A stretch of 64,000 nucleotides of DNA from Leucobacter komagatae (GTDB lineage Bacteria > Actinomycetota > Actinomycetes > Actinomycetales > Microbacteriaceae): assembly GCF_000834055.1 (NCBI RefSeq), contig NZ_JXSQ01000017.1, positions 1 through 64,000 on the forward strand, given 5' to 3'. Position 1 is the stretch's first letter. Every line of letters begins with the position of its first letter. The notes beneath the pieces are model-generated. The model did no database searches and was not told the DNA's origin. It saw nothing but the letters and a program-made list of their open reading frames with translations. Shown here piece by piece: positions 9,010-17,818 of this stretch. The translations under genes were made by a program, and so were the position numbers.

Positions 9010-9141
9010 CGTTCACTATGCGGTCACAAACACCGCGTTCCTGCGAGCGTAGAACCGTTGCGCTCCCCCTTGCAAGGCCTGCTGGCGAGTCGCCACAGAA
9101 CCGGTCACGTCATGAATCGGCTCCATGCTATCGTTCACTAT
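9010..9141. promoter_or_regulatory. divergent scoA/iclR promoter region with repeated 10-bp motif
   Basis: CGTTCACTAT occurs twice in the same orientation, at 9010-9019 and 9132-9141. The first lies just outside the scoA start and overlaps a possible -10 (CATAGT on the minus strand); the second ends one base before the IclR ATG. Each copy is placed to control one of the divergent genes. A TATCGT hexamer (9129-9134) seven bases before the IclR ATG could make that gene leaderless. Confidence 0.6.
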
Positions 9142-9918
9142 ATGGACGACACGTCGCGCACGCCCGGAGCCCAGGTCGTGAGCCGCGTTGCTGCCGTGCT
9201 CCGAGCACTCAGCGCCGCTATGCCCGACGGCGAGAACACCACCGAGCTCGCGCGCGCCGCCCAGCTCACCAGGCCAACGGCGCACCGGCTCCTCTCAGCG
9301 CTCACCTCAGAGGGGTTCGTCGATCGCGACCCGCAGAGCGGAAAGTGGCTCCTCGGGCCCGAGCTCTATCTCATGGGAACGGTCGCGGCCGACCGCTACG
9401 ATGTCACCGACATCGCGCGCACCCACGTCGCAGCGCTCGCAGCAGCGACCGGCGAGAGCGCGTTCTTTTCCGTCCGACGAGGCGGCGAGACCGTGTGCCT
9501 TGAGCGACAAGACGGCAACTTCCCGATTCGCTCGTTCGTGCTGCACGAGGGCAAACGGTTCCCACTCGGAGTCGCCTCGGCCGGGCTCGCGATTCTGTCC
9601 TTCCTCACTCCGCACGCCGTCGACGCCTTTCTGACGGAGTCCAGGCTCGAAGACGACTTCGGCGGGGAGCACGCCGAGACGGCCATCCGCGCGCGCATCA
9701 GCGAGACCAGGCGGACGGGGTACGCCGTCAATCCAGGGCTGATCGTGCCAGGCAGCTGGGGGCTCGGTGCAGCAGTGTTCTCCGGGTCAGGGCAACCAGC
9801 GTGGGCGCTCTCCCTCACCGGCGTCGAATCCAGATTCTCCCCGGAACGCATCCCGGAGCTCGGGAGACTTCTCCTCGAGCACGCGCACCAGCTCACCGAG
9901 CAGCTCGCTCGCAAGTAG
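9142..9918 (+). CDS. IclR-family regulator (divergent from scoAB)
   Basis: A 258-aa IclR regulator: N-terminal winged helix about residues 10-75 (GENTTELARAAQLTRPTAHR), then the GAF-like effector domain with typical segments GESAFFSVRRGGETVCLER and RTGYAVNPGLIVPGSWGLGA. The ATG at 9142 gives a family-length protein; the longer open frame upstream runs through the intergenic region and the antisense of scoA. Divergence from scoAB and the shared CGTTCACTAT motif suggest it controls the CoA-transferase, with a CoA-transferase substrate as effector. The effector is inference. Confidence 0.9.
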   Translation: MDDTSRTPGAQVVSRVAAVLRALSAAMPDGENTTELARAAQLTRPTAHRLLSALTSEGFVDRDPQSGKWLLGPELYLMGTVAADRYDVTDIARTHVAALAAATGESAFFSVRRGGETVCLERQDGNFPIRSFVLHEGKRFPLGVASAGLAILSFLTPHAVDAFLTESRLEDDFGGEHAETAIRARISETRRTGYAVNPGLIVPGSWGLGAAVFSGSGQPAWALSLTGVESRFSPERIPELGRLLLEHAHQLTEQLARK

Positions 9919-9926
9919 CGGCACGC

Positions 9927-9951
9927 GACAGAGGCCACCTGGCCCTCTGTC
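9927..9951 (+). terminator. hairpin after the IclR gene
   Basis: GACAGAGG (9927-9934) pairs with CCTCTGTC (9944-9951) eight bases after the IclR stop. There is no T-run, as is usual in high-GC actinobacteria. Confidence 0.55.
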
Positions 9952-10069
9952 CCCCGGTCGGAGCGGCCTCTCTCCCAGCGCACGCGGGCAGGTGTGCCTC
10001 GCAGAGCCGCCGAACAACACGGCCAGACCAGGGCGCGATCGACCGGTCGATTGTGGGAAGATTATCCCA

Positions 10070-10146
10070 CCCCCTATAGCCCAACTGGCAGAGGCAGGAG
10101 ACTTAAAATCTCTTCAGTCAGGGTTCGAATCCCTGTGGGGGGACCA
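10070..10146 (+). tRNA. tRNA with anticodon UAA (Leu by code), short variable loop
   Basis: A full cloverleaf: acceptor CCCCCTA/TGGGGGG, D arm with GG in the loop, anticodon stem GGAGA/TCTCT around loop CTTAAAA (anticodon TAA at 10104-10106), T arm CAGGG-TTCGAAT-CCCTG, discriminator A at 10143 and encoded CCA. By the code it reads UUA (leucine). The variable region is only five bases (TCAGT, 10114-10118), whereas bacterial leucine tRNAs normally carry a long variable arm, and the first pair is C1-G72. The tRNA call is firm; the amino-acid identity is less so. Confidence 0.8.
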
Positions 10147-10218
10147 CTCGAGTTACGGATGAGTCCCTGGCTTCAGCAACTGCACGAAGCGGGCTCGTTC
10201 CACGCGCAGCGACAACAC

Positions 10219-10273
10219 AACGCCCCCGGGCGCGGATCCGACACCTTCGGTGTTGGTCCGGCCAGGGGGCGTT
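10219..10273. terminator. probable terminator between the tRNA and pckG
   Basis: AACGCCCCC (10219-10227) pairs with GGGGGCGTT (10265-10273), with an inner GACACC/GGTGTT hairpin. It lies between the tRNA (plus) and the end of pckG (minus) and could serve both. Confidence 0.7.
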
Positions 10274-10288
10274 TGCTGTTCGCTGAGG

Positions 10289-12124
10289 TTAGGCGCCCAG
10301 GCGCTTTCGCAGCCCCTCGAGCTCGGCGTTCAGAGCAGCCGGGAGGCGGTCGCCGAACTGTGCGAAGAATTCCTCGGTCATGTCTGCCTCAGCGAGCCAC
10401 GACTTCGGGTCGATCTCGAAGATCTCGTCAAGGTCGTCAGCAACTTCTTCGATTCCGGAGAGGTTCAGCTGGCCGTCGGCCGGGACGATACCGATCGGCG
10501 TCTCGCGCCCCTCGTACTCGCCCTCTACGCTGCGGATAACCCAGTCGATGACGCGCGAATTGTCGCCGAAGCCAGGCCAGAGGAAGCGGCCGTCGTCGCC
10601 CTTGCGGAACCAGTTCACCTGGAAGATCCTCGGGGCCTGCTCGCCGAGCTGCTCCCCCATCTCAAGCCAGTGGCCCCAGTAGTCGGCCATGTTGTAGCCG
10701 CAGAACGGGAGCATCGCGAACGGGTCGCGGCGGAGCTCGCCGACTGTGCCCTCCTGGGCTGCGGTCTTCTCAGAGGAGATCGTCGCACCCATGAATACGC
10801 CGTGGTTCCACGAGCGCGACTGGGCCACGAGCGGCACGTTGGTTGCCCGGCGTCCGCCGAAGAGGATCGCGTCAAGCGGAACACCATCGTGCTCGAACCA
10901 GTCCTGCGAAAGCGTAGGAGTCTGCTGAATCGGCACCGTGAAGCGCGAGTTCGGGTGCGCTGCTGGGCGACCCGACTCGGGCGTCCAGCTGTTGCCCTGC
11001 CAGTCAGTGAGGTGTGCGGGAACCGAGTCGGTCATCCCCTCCCACCAGACGTCACCGTCGTCAGTGAGGGCCACATTCGTGAAGATGGTGTTTCCCCAGA
11101 GGGTGTCCATCGCAACAGGGTTTGTCGTTTCGCCCGTACCGGGTGCGACCCCGAAGAAACCGGCCTCTGGGTTGATGGCGTAGAGGCGCCCGTCAGTGCC
11201 AGGGCGGAGCCAAGCGATGTCATCGCCAATGGTCTCAACCTTCCAGCCCGGAATGGTGGGCTGCAGCATTGCGAGGTTGGTCTTACCGCACGCAGACGGG
11301 AAGGCAGCGGAGAGGTGGTAATCCTTACCGGTTTCGGTGTTTGTGAGCTTGAGGAGCAGCATGTGCTCCGCGAGCCAGCCCTCGTTCTTGCCCATGACGC
11401 TCGCGATGCGCAAAGCGAAGCACTTCTTCGAGAGCAGTGCGTTTCCGCCGTAGCCCGAACCGTATGACCAGACCTCGAGGGTCTCGGGGAAGTGGGTGAT
11501 GTACTTCAGGTCGTTGCACGGCCACTCAACGTCGGCTTCGCCGGCTTCGAGCGGAGCGCCAACCGAGTGAACGGTACGGACCCACTCGCCGCCGGGGAGG
11601 ATCCCGTCGAGCGCTGCTTGTCCCATGCGCGTCATGATTCGCATGTTCAGCACCGCGTACGGCGAATCAGTGATCTCCACACCGAGCTGCGTGATGGCGC
11701 CACCGACTGGGCCCATCGAGAACGGGACGACGTACATGGTGCGCCCGCGCATGGAGCCCTGGAACTTGGGCATGAGCTCTGCACGCATAGCGTCGGGAGC
11801 TACCCAGTTGTTCGTCGGGCCGGCATCGGCTTCGTTCTCGGAGCAGATGAAGGTGCGATCCTCAACGCGTGCGACGTCGCTCGGGTTCGAGCGGGCGAGG
11901 AAGCTACCTGGACGCAGGTTCATGTTCAGCGGAATGAGTGAGCCGGATTCCACCATTTCGCTGGTGATCCGGTTCCACTCGTCCTGCGAGCCGTCGCACC
12001 AATAGACCGCGTCCGGCTGGGTAAGTTCGGCAACCTCGGTGACCCACTGCAGGATCTCGGGGTTGGACGTAGTCGCGCTTTCGCGGACGAGCTCAGCGAT
12101 CGGAGCGAGGGTTGTCGTGCTCAT
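10289..12124 (-). CDS. pckG: phosphoenolpyruvate carboxykinase (GTP)
   Basis: GTP-dependent PEPCK (611 aa), converting oxaloacetate and GTP to phosphoenolpyruvate, GDP and CO2: the entry to gluconeogenesis when cells grow on acetate or other short acids. Length and order match the GTP class. The nucleotide-binding kinase-1 loop with the reactive cysteine is seen in [12 protein letters not shown], substrate-binding [15 protein letters not shown] precedes it, and [20 protein letters not shown] lies in the C-terminal part. It is divergent from a RamB-like regulator of acetate metabolism, which fits control of PEPCK by carbon source. An AGGGAGA site lies about nine bases before the ATG. Confidence 0.97.
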   Translation of the reverse strand: MSTTTLAPIAELVRESATTSNPEILQWVTEVAELTQPDAVYWCDGSQDEWNRITSEMVESGSLIPLNMNLRPGSFLARSNPSDVARVEDRTFICSENEADAGPTNNWVAPDAMRAELMPKFQGSMRGRTMYVVPFSMGPVGGAITQLGVEITDSPYAVLNMRIMTRMGQAALDGILPGGEWVRTVHSVGAPLEAGEADVEWPCNDLKYITHFPETLEVWSYGSGYGGNALLSKKCFALRIASVMGKNEGWLAEHMLLLKLTNTETGKDYHLSAAFPSACGKTNLAMLQPTIPGWKVETIGDDIAWLRPGTDGRLYAINPEAGFFGVAPGTGETTNPVAMDTLWGNTIFTNVALTDDGDVWWEGMTDSVPAHLTDWQGNSWTPESGRPAAHPNSRFTVPIQQTPTLSQDWFEHDGVPLDAILFGGRRATNVPLVAQSRSWNHGVFMGATISSEKTAAQEGTVGELRRDPFAMLPFCGYNMADYWGHWLEMGEQLGEQAPRIFQVNWFRKGDDGRFLWPGFGDNSRVIDWVIRSVEGEYEGRETPIGIVPADGQLNLSGIEEVADDLDEIFEIDPKSWLAEADMTEEFFAQFGDRLPAALNAELEGLRKRLGA

Positions 12125-12191
12125 GCCTTCGGATTCTCCCTAAGTGGTGCCGTCGAAGTTGGCTTGTATTCCCATTCTGGGCCCGGCCAAA

Positions 12192-12205
12192 GGTAAACAT
12201 TTACC
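12192..12205. promoter_or_regulatory. inverted repeat in the pckG/ramB intergenic region
   Basis: GGTAAA-CA-TTTACC, a 6-bp-arm inverted repeat between the divergent pckG and ramB starts, in an unusually AT-rich stretch for this genome. It is a candidate operator for one or both genes. It does not match the RamB consensus I know from Corynebacterium. Confidence 0.45.
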
Positions 12206-12213
12206 AAACAGCC

Positions 12214-12249
12214 TGTCAATATTTCGACTTATTGCCGTATAGTCAAATT
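12214..12249 (+). promoter_or_regulatory. ramB promoter, probably leaderless
   Basis: TGTCAA (12214-12219) as -35 and TATAGT (12238-12243) as -10 with an 18-bp spacer. The -10 ends six bases before the ATG at 12250 and no ribosome site is present, so transcription should begin at or next to the A of the start codon. Confidence 0.6.
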
Positions 12250-13719
12250 ATGGATCAGGTTTCTGTGCCTTCACTCAACGCCGCGACAATCGATCGTCTG
12301 GTGCTCGGTAAGCGCCTCAGACATTTCCGCACGGAGGCCGGGCTTACGCTCGAGCAACTCGGCAACCAGGTCGGCGTGGTCGCGAGCCAGCTTTCCCTCA
12401 TCGAGAACGGGAAACGGGAGCCGAAGCTCACCTTCATTCAGGCGATCGCTCGGGCCCTCGACATCGACCCAGGTGAGCTGCTGAACACCGAGGCCCCCGA
12501 CCGCAGGAGCGAGCTTGAGATCGAGCTCGAACGCGCGCAAAGTACTCCGGGGTACGAGCAGCTCAACCTCCCCCGCATCAAGTCCCCGCGATCGCTCAAC
12601 GACGACACACTTGAGTCGCTCATTGGCCTCCATCGGGAACTCGCACGCAGAACCCGCGCTGCGGCGACCACTTCGGAGGAGGCGCGGCGCGCGAACACCT
12701 CGATTCGAATGAAGATGCAGGAGCTCGACAACTACCTCCCCGACATCGAGCAGATCGCCACTGAACTCATGCAGCGAATCGGCCACACGGTCGGCGCAGT
12801 GACCCACCGTGACGTGGCAATCCTTGCGGAGATTCTCGGCTTCACGCTCATCTTCGTCGACGACCTGCCGCAGAACACGCGGAGCATTACGGACCTCGAG
12901 AATGGCCGCATCTATCTACCGCCGACGTCGATTCCTGGTGGCCACGGACTGCGTTCGCTAGCACTTCAAGCGATGGCCCATCGCGTTCTCGGGCACTCCG
13001 AGCCGAGAAGTTATGCGCAATTTCTCGAACAGCGATTGCAGATCAACTATTTCGCGGCCGCCTGCCTGCTCCCCGAGGAGCGGGCTGTCGAATACTTGCA
13101 GCAGGCTAAACGCGATCGGAATCTTGCCATCGAGGACCTGCGTGATGCGTTCGGGGTCACCCACGAGGCAGCCGCGCATCGTTTCACGAACCTCGCGACG
13201 CGGCACCTTGATCTGCGAGTGCACCACTACCGCACTGACGGGGCAGGCACCCTCGTACGTGGCTACGAGAACGATGGGCTGCCGTTCCCAATGGATGAGG
13301 GCGGCGCCATCGAAGGCGAGCTGCTCTGCGCCAAGTGGGGTGGCCGCACCGCCTTCAACCGGCAGAACCGTACGAGCGAGTTCTACCAGTTCACCGACAC
13401 CCCCAATGGGACGTTCTGGACAAGTGTGCAGACCGGAGACGCTGAGCTCGGCCCGTTTGCGATCGCCTGTGGGGTTCGCTTTGACGACGCGCGCTGGTTC
13501 CGCGGGCGTGACACCCACGTTCGCAAGCGCTCGACGTGCCCGGACGAATCGTGCTGCAGGTCGGCCGCCCCAGCCCTTCGCGAGCGTTGGGAGGGAAAGG
13601 CGTGGCCGAGTGCCCGCATGCACCAGCATGTGCTGTCGCCCCTGCCGACGGGCACGTTCCCCGGCGTCGACGACACGTCGATGTACGAGTTCCTCTCCAA
13701 GCATGCGCCCGAAGTCTGA
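12250..13719 (+). CDS. ramB: RamB/ScfR-type XRE regulator (short-chain fatty acyl responsive)
   Basis: A 489-aa transcription factor of the RamB/ScfR family: an N-terminal XRE helix-turn-helix (about residues 19-77; LTLEQLGNQVGVVASQLSLI), a helical linker, an IrrE/ImmA-like central domain with a degenerate zinc-site region (AHRVLGH) and the C-terminal DUF2083-type domain. In Corynebacterium glutamicum RamB represses acetate genes and acts on gluconeogenesis; a similar role here is inferred from family and from divergence with pckG. The start is the leaderless ATG at 12250, because the longer frame has no domain upstream. The last codons and stop lie inside the first copy of a 58-bp tandem repeat. 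Confidence 0.87.
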   Translation: MDQVSVPSLNAATIDRLVLGKRLRHFRTEAGLTLEQLGNQVGVVASQLSLIENGKREPKLTFIQAIARALDIDPGELLNTEAPDRRSELEIELERAQSTPGYEQLNLPRIKSPRSLNDDTLESLIGLHRELARRTRAAATTSEEARRANTSIRMKMQELDNYLPDIEQIATELMQRIGHTVGAVTHRDVAILAEILGFTLIFVDDLPQNTRSITDLENGRIYLPPTSIPGGHGLRSLALQAMAHRVLGHSEPRSYAQFLEQRLQINYFAAACLLPEERAVEYLQQAKRDRNLAIEDLRDAFGVTHEAAAHRFTNLATRHLDLRVHHYRTDGAGTLVRGYENDGLPFPMDEGGAIEGELLCAKWGGRTAFNRQNRTSEFYQFTDTPNGTFWTSVQTGDAELGPFAIACGVRFDDARWFRGRDTHVRKRSTCPDESCCRSAAPALRERWEGKAWPSARMHQHVLSPLPTGTFPGVDDTSMYEFLSKHAPEV

Positions 13720-13860
13720 GCAAAACGCATCGCGTTTTGCACTTCGGGCGCCGGGCCCACCGGCCCGGGAAGTTTAAGCAAAACGCACCGCGTTTTGCAC
13801 TTCGGGCGCCGGGCCCACCGGCCCGGGAAGTTTAAGCAAAACGCACCGCGGCTTGCACCG
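13712..13860. repeat. 58-bp tandem repeat, about 2.5 copies
   Basis: Units begin at 13712, 13770 and 13828, a constant 58-bp period. Each full unit contains a hairpin GCAAAACGC-(3)-GCGTTTTGC and a second hairpin CCGGGCC-CACC-GGCCCGG. The first unit begins inside the last codons of ramB; the third decays after about 25 bases. It looks like duplication of the gene end together with a terminator. Confidence 0.9.
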
Positions 13861-13873
13861 AGGGCTGCGGGAA

Positions 13874-13917
13874 CGCGAAAGGCCGCGGGATCCATGTGGA
13901 TCCCGCGGCCTTTCGCG
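13874..13917. terminator. 21-bp perfect hairpin, bidirectional terminator
   Basis: Arms 13874-13894 and 13897-13917 are perfect reverse complements with only TG between them, ending in CCTTTCGCG in one direction. It sits between convergent ramB and ndh and should terminate both. Confidence 0.85.
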
Positions 13918-13925
13918 TGCGCTAC

Positions 13926-15266
13926 CTAGTCAGCAGCGGGGCGAGGACGCGAAGCGAACTCTTCGAAGATCTCGCGGGGCTGCTGCGTCGCCTCGATGTT
14001 AACGATGTCGCGGCCGAGGAAGAAGTGTCCGACCCAGCCGCCGAACACGCGCCACTTGCGCTCCCACGTGGGGATCGCCATGCCGTGGTAGAAGCGGTGC
14101 GCGAGCCACGCAATGTAGCCCTTGAGCGTGAAGTTGCCCGAGCGGAATACGCCGGTGTTCATGCCGAGGCCTGCGACGGCGCCCTGGTTCTTGTGGTTGT
14201 ACTCAACAACGCCCTCGCCGCGGAGGCTGGCGACGATGTTCTTCGCGAGCAGCCTGCCCTGACGGACGGCGTGCTGTGCGTTGGGAACGCAGAAGCCGCC
14301 GGGGCCGGGGGTCGAGGAGATGTCTGGAACCTGTGAGGTATCGCCAGCGGTCCAGGCACCCTCGACGATGTCGCCGTCTTCGGTTGCGACGCGGAGCGAT
14401 GGGGTGCCGACGACGTGGCCGCGCTGGCCGATCGGGAGGTCGGTTCCGCGGAGGAATGGCCTGGGCATGACACCCGCGGTCCAGACGATGAGGTCTGATT
14501 CGTACTTCTCGCCAGTCGAGAGCTCGATGTTGCCGCCCTCTCCGCTGGAGAGCTGCGTGTCGAGGTGAATGTCGACGCCGCGACGGGTCTGATCCTTCAC
14601 AACCCAGTCAGCGAGCCCCTCTGTGACCTCGGGCATGATGCGGCCCATGGCCTCAACGAGGTGGAACTTCGTCTCGTCGAAGGTGATCTCTGGGTAGCGG
14701 CGCAGCAGGGCGGTCGCGAACGAGCGGAGCTCGGCTACCGACTCGATGCCAGCGAAGCCGCCACCGACGACGGTGACGGTGAGCAGGCGTGCGCGCTCAG
14801 CCGAGTCCTTCGGGAGCGATGCTGCGCGCTCGAAGTTACCGACCATGCGATCGCGGATCGCGACGGCCTCTTCGATCGTCTTCATGCCGATTGCGTTGTC
14901 AGCGATTCCCGGGATCGGGAAGGTGCGCGAAACAGAACCGGTGGTGATGACGATCTGGTCGTACTCGAAGTCGTACACCTCGCCAGTGTTAGGCGTGATG
15001 GTCGCCGTCTTGGTCGCGTGTGAAATGCCGGTGACCTTGCCCGCGATGTTCGCGGTGCGCTTGAGGTGACGACGGCGTGCGACGACCGCGTGACGCGGTT
15101 CGATCGAGCCAGCGGCTACCTCGGGAAGGAACGGCAGGTACGCCATGTAGGGCAGCGGGTCAACAATGGTGACCTCGGCCTCGCCCGAGCGGAGCAGCTT
15201 CTCAAGCTTCCATGCGGTGTAGAAGCCGGCGTAGCCGCCGCCGACGATCAGAATCTTCTTCGCCAC
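13926..15266 (-). CDS. ndh: type II NADH dehydrogenase (NAD(P)/FAD oxidoreductase)
   Basis: Single-subunit, non-proton-pumping NADH:quinone oxidoreductase, 446 aa, feeding electrons into the membrane quinone pool. The FAD Rossmann motif ILIVGGGYAGFYTAWKLE opens the protein (5-22), the second NADH-binding motif VTVVGGGFAGIESVAEL lies near residue 165, and the C-terminal amphipathic/hydrophobic stretch would anchor it at the membrane. The start is a GTG with AAGGAGA seven bases upstream. It occupies the position next to DUF501 where many actinobacteria carry a Ppx/GppA exopolyphosphatase gene. Confidence 0.9.
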   Translation of the reverse strand: MAKKILIVGGGYAGFYTAWKLEKLLRSGEAEVTIVDPLPYMAYLPFLPEVAAGSIEPRHAVVARRRHLKRTANIAGKVTGISHATKTATITPNTGEVYDFEYDQIVITTGSVSRTFPIPGIADNAIGMKTIEEAVAIRDRMVGNFERAASLPKDSAERARLLTVTVVGGGFAGIESVAELRSFATALLRRYPEITFDETKFHLVEAMGRIMPEVTEGLADWVVKDQTRRGVDIHLDTQLSSGEGGNIELSTGEKYESDLIVWTAGVMPRPFLRGTDLPIGQRGHVVGTPSLRVATEDGDIVEGAWTAGDTSQVPDISSTPGPGGFCVPNAQHAVRQGRLLAKNIVASLRGEGVVEYNHKNQGAVAGLGMNTGVFRSGNFTLKGYIAWLAHRFYHGMAIPTWERKWRVFGGWVGHFFLGRDIVNIEATQQPREIFEEFASRPRPAAD

Positions 15267-15474
15267 GAAGCGATCTCCTTGATGCTCAAATATGCACTAC
15301 ATGCAGGATGCAGCGTGCGCCCGCATGTGCGCGGGAAGCCAAGCTGGGCAATCTCCACCCAACCCAGTACACCCTACCTGTAAACTTGCCACTAATCGTC
15401 GCAAACGACGAGTTGCCGCATTCAAACCGACGAATATTCGCCGGTCAGCGACCATTTCCGAAACTTGTTCGGAA

Positions 15475-15957
15475 TTATCCAACCCAACCAGAACGCTCGA
15501 GCGCGAGATCGCCGATCGGGTTCACCCCGGGCCCCGCCGCGAGGGCGTGACCGATGAGGGCGTGCAGACATTTCACGCGGGTTGGCATGCCTCCCGCGCT
15601 GATCCCAGCGAGTTCCGGCACCTCCCCGACGGAGTCACGATCGGCGATGTACTGCTCGTGCGCACGAGCATACGCGGCGCGCAGCTCCTCGTCTTCGGCA
15701 AGCATCTCGTTGAACTCGACCATCATGCCGACGGCTTCAAGGCGCGACGCCGCGGCGACGACCTCGGGGTGCGAGAGGTAGTAGAAGGTGGGAAACGGCG
15801 AGCCGTCTGGCAGGCGCGGCGAGGTCGCAACCACTGTCGGGCTCCCGTCGGCTGCGCGTGCGGCGATACCGACGACGCCGCGCGCCTCACGGCTCAGCTG
15901 CTCGCTCACCGCCGCGATATCTTCAGCGGTCGGTGCGGGAAATGGTGGCCGGCTCAC
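15475..15957 (-). CDS. DUF501 family protein
   Basis: A 160-aa member of DUF501, a conserved actinobacterial family of unknown function encoded beside eno and the FtsB/DivIC gene (Rv1024-Rv1025 order in Mycobacterium). Typical segments are GVVGIAARAADGSPTVVAT, FPTFYYLSHPEVVAAASRLE and the C-terminal MPTRVKCLHALIGHALAAG, where Cys and His residues could bind metal. It overlaps the ftsB-like stop by four bases (ATGA) and is therefore co-translated. Confidence 0.88.
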   Translation of the reverse strand: MSRPPFPAPTAEDIAAVSEQLSREARGVVGIAARAADGSPTVVATSPRLPDGSPFPTFYYLSHPEVVAAASRLEAVGMMVEFNEMLAEDEELRAAYARAHEQYIADRDSVGEVPELAGISAGGMPTRVKCLHALIGHALAAGPGVNPIGDLALERSGWVG

Positions 15958-16415
15958 TTGGTGCTCCTTGCGGCTTCGTCTTCGGTTGGGGTGTCTGGGA
16001 TAGCGGTTCCTGAGGCGATAACGGATCCAACAAGATCCTTGGCCCAGTTTCGCTCAACGAGGGTGAGATCGGCGCTCGTCTCTTCCTGCGACTCGACAGG
16101 GAGCACGACGTCAGAGATGATGCTCAGTTGGGTCTCGCCCGGCAGCACATATGAGAGCCTGTCACGCGCTTGCGCACGGACGTATGCGGGATCTTTCCAC
16201 CGAGAACGCTCCGCATCGATGGATTCCACCGCTTCGCGGTGCTGTCTCACGCTCTCACGCAGTTGCGCGATCTCCCGCTGCTGCTGCACGAACGTTGAGA
16301 TGTTGGGGCTCAGAATCAGCGCACCGGCAATCACCGATACGACGACAATCACGGTGAAGACACTGAACCGCAGACTCGCGACCCACGCCGCGATATCTGC
16401 GCCCCAGTGCTTCAC
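15954..16415 (-). CDS. FtsB/DivIC-type septum formation initiator
   Basis: A 153-aa bitopic membrane protein of the septum-initiator family: short cytoplasmic N-terminus, one membrane helix (about 16-36, VFTVIVVVSVIAGALIL), an extracytoplasmic coiled coil (about 40-80, QQREIAQLRESVRQHREAVE) and the DivIC region around DRLSYVLPGETQ. Homologues act with FtsQ and FtsL in divisome assembly. It lies between eno and DUF501, the normal actinobacterial order, and overlaps DUF501 by ATGA. Confidence 0.88.
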   Translation of the reverse strand: MKHWGADIAAWVASLRFSVFTVIVVVSVIAGALILSPNISTFVQQQREIAQLRESVRQHREAVESIDAERSRWKDPAYVRAQARDRLSYVLPGETQLSIISDVVLPVESQEETSADLTLVERNWAKDLVGSVIASGTAIPDTPTEDEAARSTK

Positions 16416-16442
16416 CGTGTACTCCTCAGAATGGGTGGATCG

Positions 16443-17771
<1,329 letters not shown>

Positions 17772-17818
17772 TCACAGTGTAGAGGGTGCCGGGTTCTGCT
17801 CCCCGAGAGATCAGGCCA

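Noticed and set aside
10289-12124. ATP-dependent PEPCK
   Set aside because: Length and the FPSACGKTN loop with its reactive Cys match the GTP-dependent class.
12192-12205. Calling the inverted repeat a RamB box
   Set aside because: It does not resemble the Corynebacterium RamB consensus, so it is listed only as a candidate operator.
13383-13895. Antisense open frame of 170 codons across the ramB end and the 58-bp repeats
   Set aside because: Its repeated peptide simply reflects the DNA tandem repeat; no ribosome site or family resemblance.
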